Source: Cheilinus undulatus (taxonomy: Eukaryota; Chordata; Actinopteri; Labriformes; Labridae). From it: a stretch of 64,000 nt of DNA. Position 1 is the stretch's first letter. Each line of letters opens with the position of its first letter. This document shows positions 51,355 through 61,619 of the stretch, piece after piece. A program made the position numbers and the translations under genes. The notes under the pieces are model-generated. The model saw only the letters and a program-made list of their open reading frames with translations. It did not search any database and was not told where the DNA came from. The DNA lies in assembly GCF_018320785.1 (NCBI RefSeq), contig NC_054875.1:31625157-31689156 (forward strand). The letters are read 5' to 3'.

Positions 51355-51897
51355 TACATTGCGGCCCATTTTTGATCGGCCCGCCACAAATTTTTAATAT
51401 AAAATGAAATATGGTCCACATTAGAACATGAAGCTTTTGACTGTATTGTAGTTTCAGCACAAGGCAGTGCTACCATGCTAATTCTATAAACAAACATATT
51501 CATGTTTTTATTAATTTGTGACTACACTAAGACGACACTGTAAATGGTAAACGTATTGGCAGCCAAAGTTATAATGCTATCTTGATTTCTAACGCCCAAA
51601 TTAATTACCCCACTAAATAGCAGCACCAATAGTGTTCCAGGTGCAGGCTAGTGGTAGCCAGGATCAACTAGGTCCCCCTGAAATTTGACTGGCCTCCCCG
51701 AAATCCTTAAATTGATTGGCTATTTGCCTTGTCAACCACTAACTAGCCATGTGAGCACACTCAATCACTAAGAATATCTTTATCTACATTAGACTGGCTT
51801 ATAACTTTAATATCGTCAAGGTGAGGGATATGAAAGTGGCCCCACCATTCTTATATATTTTAGCATGTGGCCCTCAGTGGAAAAAGCTTGGACACCC
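51355..51897. mobile_element. hAT-type remnant, left-truncated
   Basis: The right end, read inverted, is CAGGGGTGTCCAAGCTTTTT followed by GAGGGCCAC, a classic fish hAT terminus. The left part begins with TTGCGGCCCATTTTTGATCG, also typical of these elements, but lacks a clean terminus. Confidence 0.6.
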
Positions 51898-52399
51898 CTG
51901 TGTTATAGTGTGCATATAGTTACACGTAATGAATATTCAGAATGCTTTGTGATGATAATTTTTAAACACTAAAAGGTATTTTATAATGATTAATGAGGTT
52001 GTAAGTCAATACAACATATATGCTGGCCACTTTTATTTGCAAAGGTCAAAGAGTATGAAATTTCTCATGCTTGTAATACACTCGAGTTATTCATTTACAC
52101 ATGATAAGCAGCATTGTTATAATGTTATAAGTCAATATAAATGGTCATCAGATGCTCTAGGTAAAGTCAGGAAATTTCTTTTTTATACTCAGGTGTAATC
52201 CATCACAAGCTGGTTATAAATCTTTTTTCAGTGGGTACCTTTTGCTTCAAGTTAAGTGAAATAAACACTCAAAGCAACGAAAAACGAATTTGAATTATTT
52301 ATATTGTCATAAAATATAACCTCTATAAAAATGTAAATGCTTAAAAAAAAACAGAATTACCTTTTTGGTTAACAATGTGAAAAGGCACACTGAATTTGA

Positions 52400-52870
52400 A
52401 TTAGCAAAGGTGGGCAAAAAGTGGCTAAAATAGACAAAAATGGGAAAAGGAGGAGTAAATGAGTGAAAAATGGCAATAAGTCTTGAAATCTGACCAAAAG
52501 TTGCAAAAATGGCTGAGTAGCAAAAAAAAAATCAACAAAAAGGTCAACAATGGGATCAATATTGCAACAAAAAAATCCAATATTGTAAAAACTTCTAAAG
52601 TGTCACAAAGAAGTGGCAAAAATTGGTGAAAAGCAGCAAAAAATATAAAAACTGAAAAAAATGGGTGAAAATGACAGGAAAGTGGCAATAAGTTGCAATA
52701 ATAAGCCAAACATGGCAAAATGGGTGAAAATGGGCAAAAAATGCGATTAATGTGGCAAAAAGTTCCAATAAATTTCAAAAATTGGTCAAAAAGAAGTGGT
52801 TAAAATGATGAAAAGCAGCAGTAACTGATTAAAATTGGCAAAAAAAACTGGGTCTAGCCCCCAATGCTGA
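52400..52870. repeat. Degenerate TGGCAAAAA minisatellite inside a hAT-like remnant
   Basis: Dozens of loosely repeated words (GTGGCAAAAA, TGGGCAAAAA, TTGGTGAAAA, AGTTGCAAAAATGG), closed on the right by GGGTCTAGCCCCCAATGCTG then AGAACCACTTG, the inverted form of a CAAGTGGTTCTCA-type hAT end. The array probably amplified within the element. The open frame on the other strand is a low-complexity artefact. Confidence 0.65.
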
Positions 52871-52879
52871 GAACCACTT

Positions 52880-53500
52880 GTCTATTTGTAAACTTTGTCT
52901 GAATCTAATCAAGTTTAATGTCTTAATTTCTAGTAAAAATAATAATTTAATATCACTTATTTTGAGCCTCAGTGCTCTGTCAAACCCAGGTAAACATCTG
53001 ATTGCTTATAATGTATGTATAAACTCTGCCAAGGGGCGAGCATGTACTAAATGAGATGTACTAAATTAGTTAGCAGATCTCATTTTAAGACACTAAAATT
53101 GACTTGCCCTCTGGCAGTTTTTTTTTTTCCAGAATTCAAGCGATACAGGCTGTTTTTTCTTCTTCATTTGTCGCCTTAAAATAAGACTGGACTTGTTTGA
53201 TGAATGTAGTTTCTAGTATCTGTCATGAGTTGTTTTTGACAAGAAATCAGACAAATACACTTGCTTGAGTTTCTGCAGTGATTAAATAACTTATTATCCA
53301 CATTTGGATACACTGGAGTTCCAGTGTTTTAAAAACAACTGCATTCTATTTGAATTTATATTTAAAAAATGTCCCACACTTTTTATGGAGTTGTGCTCTA
53401 AATTATTCCCAAAAGCACTGCTGTCGCTACATGCAGCCAGTGAATAAAAGTTTCCACTGTTTTTCCATGTGGATCAGCTGTTAAACCAGCTCTGTCCCAT
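52880..53500. other. Intergenic AT-rich stretch
   Basis: No gene and no nameable repeat is visible; it leads into the GC-balanced island at 53.5 kb. Confidence 0.5.
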
Positions 53501-54420
53501 TCACAACACAACTTAGGACAGGCCCGGATCCTGAGTCGGGGCTAGCGGGACGTTTGTGGTGGCACCATATGGCAGGATGCTGTGTGCCATGTTGGCTAGC
53601 TGGCACTGCCCACGTGTGAACGGCCAGACGCTAGTCAACCCAACCCACTCCTTCTTTCTCCTGGGACCGAGCGGCTCAGGTTGCCATGGAGACGGGCGGC
53701 TTGTGGCTGCTGTGGCGATGAAAAAAATTAAATAAAGGGGGGGTCACAACACAAGTGAGTGAAAGTAACAAGTCAGATAGAAGTCAGCGGAGAGTTGGCA
53801 GGAGGTTTGGGTTTTTTGAAGTGCTGTTAAAGAGGTGGTCGGTCACTTATTGGAGTGCTCTCGCTGACAGAAAATGATGTTGTAAAAGTAGACATAATCA
53901 TGATGAGTGGCCCACTATTTAATTAGCAGAGATGAAACAGTGTAAGGGGAGAGAGCAGAGGAGAGGAGATAAACCCTCCCCCAACTTGTGGGCTGGTTAG
54001 AGTAACCCAGTAAAGGCAGGGCCCCATCACAGAGCCACAGATACATGTAAATGAAATAGCCCCATTAATTAGTAATTAACATCAAGTTAATGACATTTCA
54101 CTGTGTCGCCATCTCATCCTATGTCCTTCCTCTGTGGTGGAGGGGCCGCCTCTGCGGGGCCCCTGATCTGAATGCTAATTAGTGTGAGCTAAAGTACTAT
54201 ATAGAGCTACCTAATGATATAGAGGCCCAGTTTAAGAGTGGTCATTGTGTGGGGAGGATTAATCACTTTGTAGTAGCAGATCAGGAGCTCTAGAAGTCTC
54301 ATTCTCCTCGGAGGGCTGTGATATTGAAGGCCATTGACAGGTTTTATGTGCTAATTGCGTTGCGCCTGTTAGCCTAATGTTGGGTGATCCCTCAAGACTT
54401 GGAACTACTTTTCAAAGAAA
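53500..54420. promoter_or_regulatory. Candidate conserved non-coding island with X-box and homeodomain sites
   Basis: Non-repetitive, GC-balanced sequence unlike its AT-rich surroundings, with CpG-containing words at the left (GAGTCGGGGCTAGCGGGACG). 53680-53693 reads GTTGCCATGGAGAC, two changes from the RFX X-box consensus. 54064-54079 reads ATTAATTAGTAATTAA, a cluster of homeodomain TAATTA cores, and 54174-54182 reads GCTAATTAG. No open frame shows a known domain. It could be an enhancer, or the promoter of a gene that I cannot see. Conservation is not tested. Confidence 0.4.
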
Positions 54421-54479
54421 TATCCAAGAAATATCTCTGTAACAAGAGCGCAAATTGGTTCTGTTATGTCCGATCTAAT

Positions 54480-55340
54480 TATTTCTCTGTTTTTGCATGG
54501 TTTGATTGAGTTTGAGGGCCCCGGCGCTGGATATACTTTCATTTTGTTCAGGTCCCCTCCTGAGCCTGAATCCGCTCGGTGACAGAGGTAATTTTACATG
54601 ATTTAACCAGAGCTCGGGACAGTGTCTTTGTGAAGCCAGATGAAACATGAACTTAACACTCTGTACACAGCGGCATTCCTGGAACGGACAAGAATGAAAT
54701 GAAGGACATGAATGCACACGTTGATGTGTGGGGTGATGTCCTGCACTGCTTTGTGTGTTTTCCGTCTCCATTATGGCTTCCTCTTGTCTCCTTTAGCTGT
54801 CAACATCCCTCTCTTGTGCTGCCCTCTTTCTATTTTCTTTTCCTTTCCCTCCAAACTCTGTTCTGATACATAATTGACCCTTTTAAGGGATTCCCTGATG
54901 CCCGAGCACATTAGCACACCAGCTCACACATACACGACCAAATATGTTGATTTCTGTCAATTAAACCCCATCAGCTGTTTGCCTCCTGCTAGACATATGG
55001 CCTGTGTTAAATCTAAAGAGCAAATGGAGCCACCATTGAGAGGGGCATCGTTTTAATGGAACCCTGAGGGACGAGACCCACACCTGCGCAATAATAACAT
55101 TAAACCATGCCCAACCCACTGGCCAGATGAGGACAGCATTAATGTGTGCTGTGTGGATGCACATGCTGTATTCTCCTAGCCTCAATATAATATCTCACAC
55201 AGACTGTGATATTTCTCTTCAATTTGTGTTTGCTACGCTCACTTTTGCAACAGGAGAGGGGCAGCTCAGGCAGTTTTGAGTCTCTACTATTATATAAGCC
55301 AGAAAAAATCAAGACACAAGTGCACTCCATCACTATGGAC
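54480..55340. promoter_or_regulatory. Candidate conserved non-coding island
   Basis: Balanced composition, no repeat signature. Has the E-box-like CAGCTG at 54972-54977. Open frames here lack domain similarity and splice context. The enhancer role is inference from composition only. Confidence 0.3.
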
Positions 55341-55344
55341 CATT

Positions 55345-56520
55345 TCTCCCTGCAGTCAGAGTATGAGCTCAGCGTACTGTGGTATTTTTCTTATTTTGCC
55401 AAATGAATGGTACGAGGTTCACAGGTCCGTAGTCAGAAATGGAGACAAATAACTGAACAAATGTTTAGAAATATAATTTTAGACAACAATATGGTGCTTT
55501 GCCTTTGGCAGTAAGCGTCAGATGCTCAGTTTTAAGGCAAGAAGAGACCAAATGAAATACTCTCACAACTGTGCAAACACAGAAAATCTCCACGATCCTT
55601 ATGTTAAAGTTAGAACTATTTTAGTTAAATGTAGACATTTCTACATTGCTGTACTGTGCATGCCTGAAGAGGACTTAATCATACAGAAATATTTGTAGCT
55701 GTTGCATTTTTTTTTTCTCTATTAGTCATTCGCTCATTGAAATGTCAGGAAATAAATCTGATTTCAGTCACTCTGTTTCATAAAACAAAGAAAGCATGAA
55801 GCAGCTTGTGCACACTGCTGCTTCACTTATGATATCCACTGATGGATTTTCTTTTATTTGACTAAATTATCAATCCAGTACTTTGTACGCTTTGTATTTT
55901 AATCTTATTTTCTTATGCTCTGTTTAAAACCATGTAAAGTTCTCTGTGTTATAGACAGTGCTCTATAAATAAACCTGCCTTGCCTCAGATATTAAGCAGA
56001 TTATGTAAAATGTACAACTAAAAGATGGAAAAACTCATTTTTCCTGGCTGCCATTGTCTTTTTAAATGACTCATTGTATTCTTGTGTATTTTAATTCACT
56101 ATATCTATTATTATCTTCTGAATAAGAATCAGTTTTTTTGGCCAAATGTGCTTACACAAAGAAGGATTTTGACTCTTGTTAGCTTTGCTGTCATTGTACA
56201 GGGAATAAACATTAAATCTAATACATAAATCAAATTTAAATTGTGACTGTTAATATGCACAAGCCCTAATTAGGCATCTTAACTAACATATAAGTCTGTG
56301 TGGAATACTGGTACAGTCGCAAGGAGTGCTGAATACACAAGACAGATAAGAAAGATCACATTTAAACAGTGCCATGGTGCAAATAAGGTGAGGCCATTTT
56401 CCCTTATACAGTTTTTACATTTAAAGTCAGTGCAAAGATCATTTCTTAATGTTGATTTTATTGGACTTCCACTTATTGTATCATCTTATATGTTGTAATT
56501 ATAGTTGCTCTGATGGATAC
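55345..56520. other. Intergenic AT-rich stretch
   Basis: I see no gene, RNA or nameable repeat. Confidence 0.5.
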
Positions 56521-56527
56521 ACAAGCA

Positions 56528-56600
56528 AACCCTTAATACCAAAAAAGCTGTGACACTGTAAAAAAAAACAGAATACAGTGATTTGGGACAGAATTCCACT
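56528..56600 (+). mobile_element. Short left-end fragment of the same fish DNA element as at 49048
   Basis: Reads CCCTTAATACCAAAAAAGCT then GTGACACTGTAAAAAAAAAC and AGAATACAGTGATTTGGGA, matching the start of that non-autonomous family. Confidence 0.5.
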
Positions 56601-56719
56601 TTCAGTACTTGATCAATTGGTGCCTTCAGGACACAGAGGCTAACAGAGTGATGCTGGAAAAACGAGGGTGTAACACAGTGGTGAACATGCTCAGGTCAAG
56701 GGGCGGAGCCAGAGGTGTT

Positions 56720-57105
56720 AAAAGGAACCCTGCATGATCAGACAAGTTCATCTTGTTGGATAGATATCTGTACCTCTCAAATGTATATTGATCTAAAAAT
56801 CTCCCTAAATACCCCACATATCTGCATTTGGAGTAAACTGGGGCTCATAAACTCAACAGGAGGCCGCCATGTTTTAGTCCGCGCTGGTAGTGTGACGTCA
56901 CAGTTCCGCTCCCTATGAGCTCCTCACAGTTGCCAGCAGTAACCGTTGTCCAGACAGACCAAAACATGGCAGCTTCCTGGTAAATTTATTAACTCAGATC
57001 ACTCAAAATGCAGATATCTAGTGAGTTTTTTAGTTCAATATGCACACTAGAGATACAAATATCTATCCAACAAGATGACCTTGTCTGGTCATGCAGGGTT
57101 CCTTT
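56720..57105. repeat. Fold-back element 1 (arms about 56720-56880 and 56957-57105)
   Basis: The left arm AAAGGAACCCTGCATGATCA, then CATCTTGTTGGATAGATATC and GCCGCCATGTTTTAGTC, pairs with the right arm GACCAAAACATGGCAGC, ATCTATCCAACAAGATGACC and ATGCAGGGTTCCTTT. Arms are about 150-160 bp; the spacer is about 75 bp and includes TGACGTCA. It would fold into a long hairpin. It lies directly left of fold-back element 2. Confidence 0.8.
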
Positions 57106-57117
57106 CAAGGGTCCAGG

Positions 57118-58065
57118 ACTTGACCCAAGGGACCTGGATGCAGCTGAGGACCTCTACCTCAAACCGGAAGTCGGAAAATTACCACCATATCTCGTCTTCT
57201 AATACTGGAAGTCACTTGATCTGTACGTCTTCTTCATTTTTGTCTTCGGGCATTGCCACCACAGGCAGGTCCGCCACATAAGGATATACAAGTAGGCTAG
57301 ACGAAAAATAGCTGAGTTTTCAGACTAACAAGCACAGCAATTACATAACATAAATTTTAATAAATTGATTGATGATCCAAATTCAAGTATCACTAAGCAA
57401 AGACATAATATGCCTGTACGCATTTTTGTCTGTCCCACAGGATTTCTTATCATTACCGCACGCTGAATTATAATAATGAAACAAGAAAGGACCACTTGTG
57501 ACAATCACATACTCCTCCACCGGTTGCACAGGCTCCGTTTGCAAACGTGCATGCGACAAGGTCGGAATGATTTAACTCCTATACTAATGGTAATATAACA
57601 GACTTTATTTATATTTATCATCATTTAACTCCTGTTAATAACAGTTCTAAAAAAACTAATATAATGAACTTTATTTAAGTTAAGCATTATGAATTAAGCA
57701 TTATTAATTCAGCGTGCGGTAATGATAAGAAATCCTGTGGGACAGACAAAAATGCGTACGGGCATATTATGTCTTTGCTCAGTTATACTTGAATTTGTAT
57801 CATAAAATCAATTTATTAAAATTAATGTTATATAATTGCTGTGCTTGGTAGTCTGAAAACTAACTTTTCGTCTAGTCTACTTGGATTTCCTTACATGGCA
57901 GACCTGCCTGTGGTAGCGATGCCCAAAGAAAAAAGGGTTAGAAAAAGGGTAAAAGATGTTCGGTTCAAGTGACATCCGGTATTAGAAGACGAGTATGGCG
58001 GCGATTTTCTGACTTCCAGTATGGGGTAGAGTTCCTCGGCTGCATCCAGGTACTCTTGGGCAAAC
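57118..58065. repeat. Fold-back element 2 (arms about 57118-57478 and 57705-58065)
   Basis: The two arms, about 360 bp each, are near-identical inverted copies. Paired words include CCTGGATGCAGC/GCTGCATCCAGG, CTCGTCTTCTAATAC/GTATTAGAAGACGAG, CCACAGGCAGGTC/GACCTGCCTGTGG, AGACATAATATGCC/GGCATATTATGTCT and CATTACCGCACGCTGAATT/AATTCAGCGTGCGGTAATG. The spacer is about 225 bp. No transposase. It may be a MITE with very long terminal repeats. Confidence 0.88.
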
Positions 58066-58089
58066 TTTGGATGATCCAGGGACATACCT

Positions 58090-58615
58090 ACCTACAATTA
58101 TTTTTTAATTTATTCTTTTTCTTTATTTATTTAATGTATTTTATAAATGTATTCTTTTTATTTGTTTATCTTATTCATTTAAATTGATCTTTTTTCTTTT
58201 GCTAATCAGGAAGTTATGGGCACTATTTTGAAGCCATGTATACATAAATTTATATAGAAAATGTAAACAAATCTATATATCGTTTGGGGCAAAGCTATGG
58301 AGTTGATTTTCACCTTAAAAACATTTTTCAGAGAAAACATTATATTTAAAAAAAAAAAAAAGATTGTTCACAAAGTGTCCTCCTCATAATATAACATGTC
58401 AAGACCAATAATCTTCACTTCAGCCCCTAAAAAAAAGTTGAAATTGTCTAATGTTTTGATGTGATGTGATTTTAAGTACATAACATAGTTAGAGAAAGCC
58501 TTCAGTGTAAAAGCTGACAATCAGAGTGATCTGTTTTTAAATTAAATGAAATAAATATGTTTCATACTGCAGAGTGCTTAAGCTCTCTGATCTGAAGTCA
58601 GTTTGGCCATGAATG
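58090..58615. other. AT-rich filler
   Basis: T-rich and TTTATTT-type low-complexity sequence with an A13 run near 58350. No feature recognised. Confidence 0.5.
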
Positions 58616-58619
58616 AAAT

Positions 58620-58955
58620 TTCCATATTGTTATCAACAGGCTCCGTTTGTTTGTTACCTATTTCCTTTTGCATGTGTCCGTGACAGCATTCAGCAGTAAC
58701 ATACTTTATACTAACCTGAAAGACTCAGAGCTTTTTGGAAATTATTCAAGACTTGCTCATGTCCAAACTTTTTTGGAATGCATTGTAGGAATCAAATTGA
58801 GAACGTGTATACGTTTTAATACAGTTTGAACATTAAATATCTTGTCTTTGTGCTGTATTCAATTGAATATAGGTTAAAAAGGATTTGTGAATCATTGTAA
58901 TTTTTGATTAATTTTTCACAGTGTCCCAACTTTTTTGGAATTGGGGTTTATGTGT
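58620..58955 (+). mobile_element. Right part of a fish DNA element ending CCCAACTTTTTTGGAATTGG
   Basis: Contains CAAACTTTTTTGGAATGC, AAGGATTTGTGAATCATTGT and the end CAGTGTCCCAACTTTTTTGG then AATTGGGGTT. This is the complement of the left end seen at 49048-49280. The two are separate truncated copies, not one element. Confidence 0.6.
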
Positions 58956-58959
58956 TTTC

Positions 58960-59640
58960 TTGCTAACTGCAAAACAAACTGGCCTTTTACAGAGATGATA
59001 AATGCAATCATGAGCTTTGATATAAATGTAAGGAAAACTGAACTAATACACAGAGAACATCCTTTGCCATCCAGTAATGTTGATTTAGGAAGAAAAAGGA
59101 ATAAAAAAGATTCAAAGAGGATAAAACAGAGACAGAGAAATCAGTTGAAGAATATCTGTCACATCTTTTTTTCTATTCAATAATAATTTTTTTATCCCTT
59201 TTATTTCAATTGAAATCATTTCTCTTTATCCAAAGTGGCTGAATTCGGTGAAAACTATCCCTTATGTTTCACAGAATCCAAGACAAACTTCAACATGTGC
59301 CGTTTTTAATCCAAATTATACAACATAGTCCAAAAATCTTTAATCTATAATCCTGCCAAAAAGCTGCAAATCCTCAGATTAGACAATAGATGTTAGAGAA
59401 TATTTTCAAGTTTAGGCCCCAAAATTACACAGACAGTTCTTTGATAACCAAAGTAGCTGCACATGTATTTTCTGTTGTTTGACTTATAATGGAGGCTTAA
59501 GGCAGATCTTGCTTCATTTTATGCAGCAAAAAAGAGAAATTGATGGCCATTTACAAACAGAACAGTAACTTTAACAGTTGTTTTTAAATGTGATGAAGGT
59601 GATTACGCAGGAGAAACACTGAAATGATTCCTAATTGTTG
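58960..59640. other. Intergenic stretch without recognised features
   Basis: AT-rich sequence; no gene or nameable repeat. Confidence 0.5.
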
Positions 59641-61480
59641 CATAGTTCTGTTTGTCTTTATTATATTCACCCTCAATCTCTAACAAACTGCAGCATTCTG
59701 TTTGTGCATGCACGCAGGGAGGTTAAATACCCCGCCCCCCCTCTGCACCCCTCCACTCATCTGCTCCAGCTCTCCCCCGGCTTCACACCGCTCACATCTC
59801 CAACACCACCAGATCTCCCCCTTTTTTCCTGCTTGCTCTTTACTAAAGTTTGGCTGTCAATCAGCTGTGGCCTCAGGCAACAGGCACTGATGAAAAGACC
59901 CCTGAGACAAGGAGACCCAAATTAGATTTCAATAAGGATGTTGAATATTCATATCAGGGAAACATCTAAAGGTAAACGCTTTTTGATCTGCGTGCACAAA
60001 TATCACTTGTGTGCATTTCCCAGGTCCTGGCACTCTGGTTCTACACTGTTTTCTCCCCTCAGCCCGGTCCGGCCTCGGTCTCGGCTCTGTCTCACTCCTC
60101 GGGGGATGCGGTAGAATAATGATGATGGAGCTACAAAGGAGAAAAGCAGCCATAATGAATGTTTATACTAAAGGGACCCAATAGAAAGGGCATCCGTACT
60201 AAGTATTCAGTAATTAGTATTTAGCAGAAGTTGATCGCTGAGTGCACACACTCAGACACACATTTATCCAGGACAGAATCACTGAGGCAGAATCATTTGC
60301 TGTGTAAACTTTAGACAGGGGAACCTCCCCTGACAGCAGCAGTCAAAACAACAGTTTCATTGCTCCTGTCAACATGTCCCCTTTATTTTTATAATTGACA
60401 CCACTTAGGGTCTTTCTCCCCAAAATGTCAACAGAATTCACAACACGGCTGTTCATTTTTTTGGACATACCTGCGCTCTGCTGCTCTGCAGAATAATAAT
60501 CACCACTTCAGCATGCTTATCATTTATTAAAACATCCCCTTTTTCTTTACCTTCATGCCTTTTTGCTTGTAAACTGTTAGGAGATCTAAAAAAGGGCCAA
60601 CATCCTCTAAATACCCTGAAGAAATTGCCATCACTTCCATCTTTGTGGAGATAGAAATGTGCAGGGATGGTGGTGGATAAAGGGGGGGAGGCTTTGACTG
60701 GGTGGTGGAGAACGAGGAGGGAGGGGGGTTTATTGCCCGAGGCTCTTTTCCCCACAGAGTCCACTCCGCTCAGGAACACACTATGAAGCGAGTCCCAAAA
60801 TGAGACCAAAGGATGGGATGGGAAACGCCATCGCCTCTTGACGCAAGGAAGGGACCGTCCAAGCTAATCGTCCACATCAACTTGTATCATCAATAATGCG
60901 TGGAGAGCGGCCATGATAGTCCCGATCAAGCCACTGTGGCTCATGATGCGGGGAGACAAGCCAACTCCAGCCAAGCTAATAAAAAGAAAGCCATTCTCCT
61001 CTTACATTATACTTTTCTCTTGTTATTTCTCTCACTCCGTGTTCCTCTCAACCCCCCCTCCCACCCTCCCACCCCTTCCTTACAACATGATGGTCAGTCC
61101 ATTGCCAGGCAATCTGCTCTGTGATGTTGTTCACACCTCCATCCAGCCAAAAAGACAAGAAAAAAAAATCTTTGACAAGATATGATGACTTGCCCAGGTG
61201 GTGTGTTTCACTGGTCTCTTGGTCTTTCAGTTGAGGGCAGCCAACCAAGGTATGTGTGTGCGTGTCTGCCTACAGTATATGATGGTGTGTTCACCCGGGG
61301 CCCTGTGCTGCGGTGCTGTGATGCCGAGTGTCACCCTGCTCCGGCCTGAGCCCTGCAGCCAGAGAAACCAGCTGTGAAACTGACAGGTTTGTCTTCGGCA
61401 CTCACCTACACTCTTTTCTTCCCCCTGTGCACACACTGATACAACACACATACACTAAACTAGGCACACACAGTTCCATG
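59640..61480. promoter_or_regulatory. Candidate conserved non-coding islands
   Basis: Composition becomes balanced and non-repetitive, notably at about 59830-60170 and 60760-61010. Words such as GCTGTCAATCAGCTGTGG (homeodomain/E-box-like), GTTGAATATTCATATCAGGG and AGCTAATCGTCCACATCAAC stand out from the AT-rich background. No coding similarity is recognised in any frame. An enhancer role is inference from composition. Confidence 0.3.
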
Positions 61481-61513
61481 GCCTGAGGTTTAAGTACACA
61501 TGCACACAAACTG

Positions 61514-61526
61514 CCCCCCCCCCCCC
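61514..61526. repeat. Poly(C) run of 13 next to CA-rich DNA
   Basis: A homopolymer C tract within a CACACA-rich neighbourhood (61480-61560). Confidence 0.9.
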
Positions 61527-61619
61527 GCACATCCACACATATCCACAGACCATCACACAAGCTGCAGGCAGTCTCTCTCATGCCAGCTACAAACACAGTG
61601 CAAAAGGAATATGCTTACA

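Noticed and set aside
52425..52778. 117-residue open frame on the minus strand, Phe/Leu-rich
   Set aside because: It is the complement of the TGGCAAAAA-type minisatellite; low complexity explains the frame.
52400..52870. Repeats with variable spacers, considered as a CRISPR array
   Set aside because: Repeat units are degenerate, spacers are not uniform, the setting is a vertebrate genome and no cas gene is near.
54475..54771. 98-residue open frame on the minus strand in a GC-balanced island
   Set aside because: No recognisable domain or splice context. More likely non-coding conserved sequence.
49048..58955. Matching left (49048) and right (58955) ends of one fish DNA element, considered as a 10-kb autonomous transposon
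   Set aside because: The sequence between holds many unrelated insertions and unique islands and no transposase. A further left end at 56528 shows that these are separate truncated copies.
60453..60809. 118-residue open frame on the minus strand
   Set aside because: No family similarity, and neighbouring frames are similarly open by chance in this composition.
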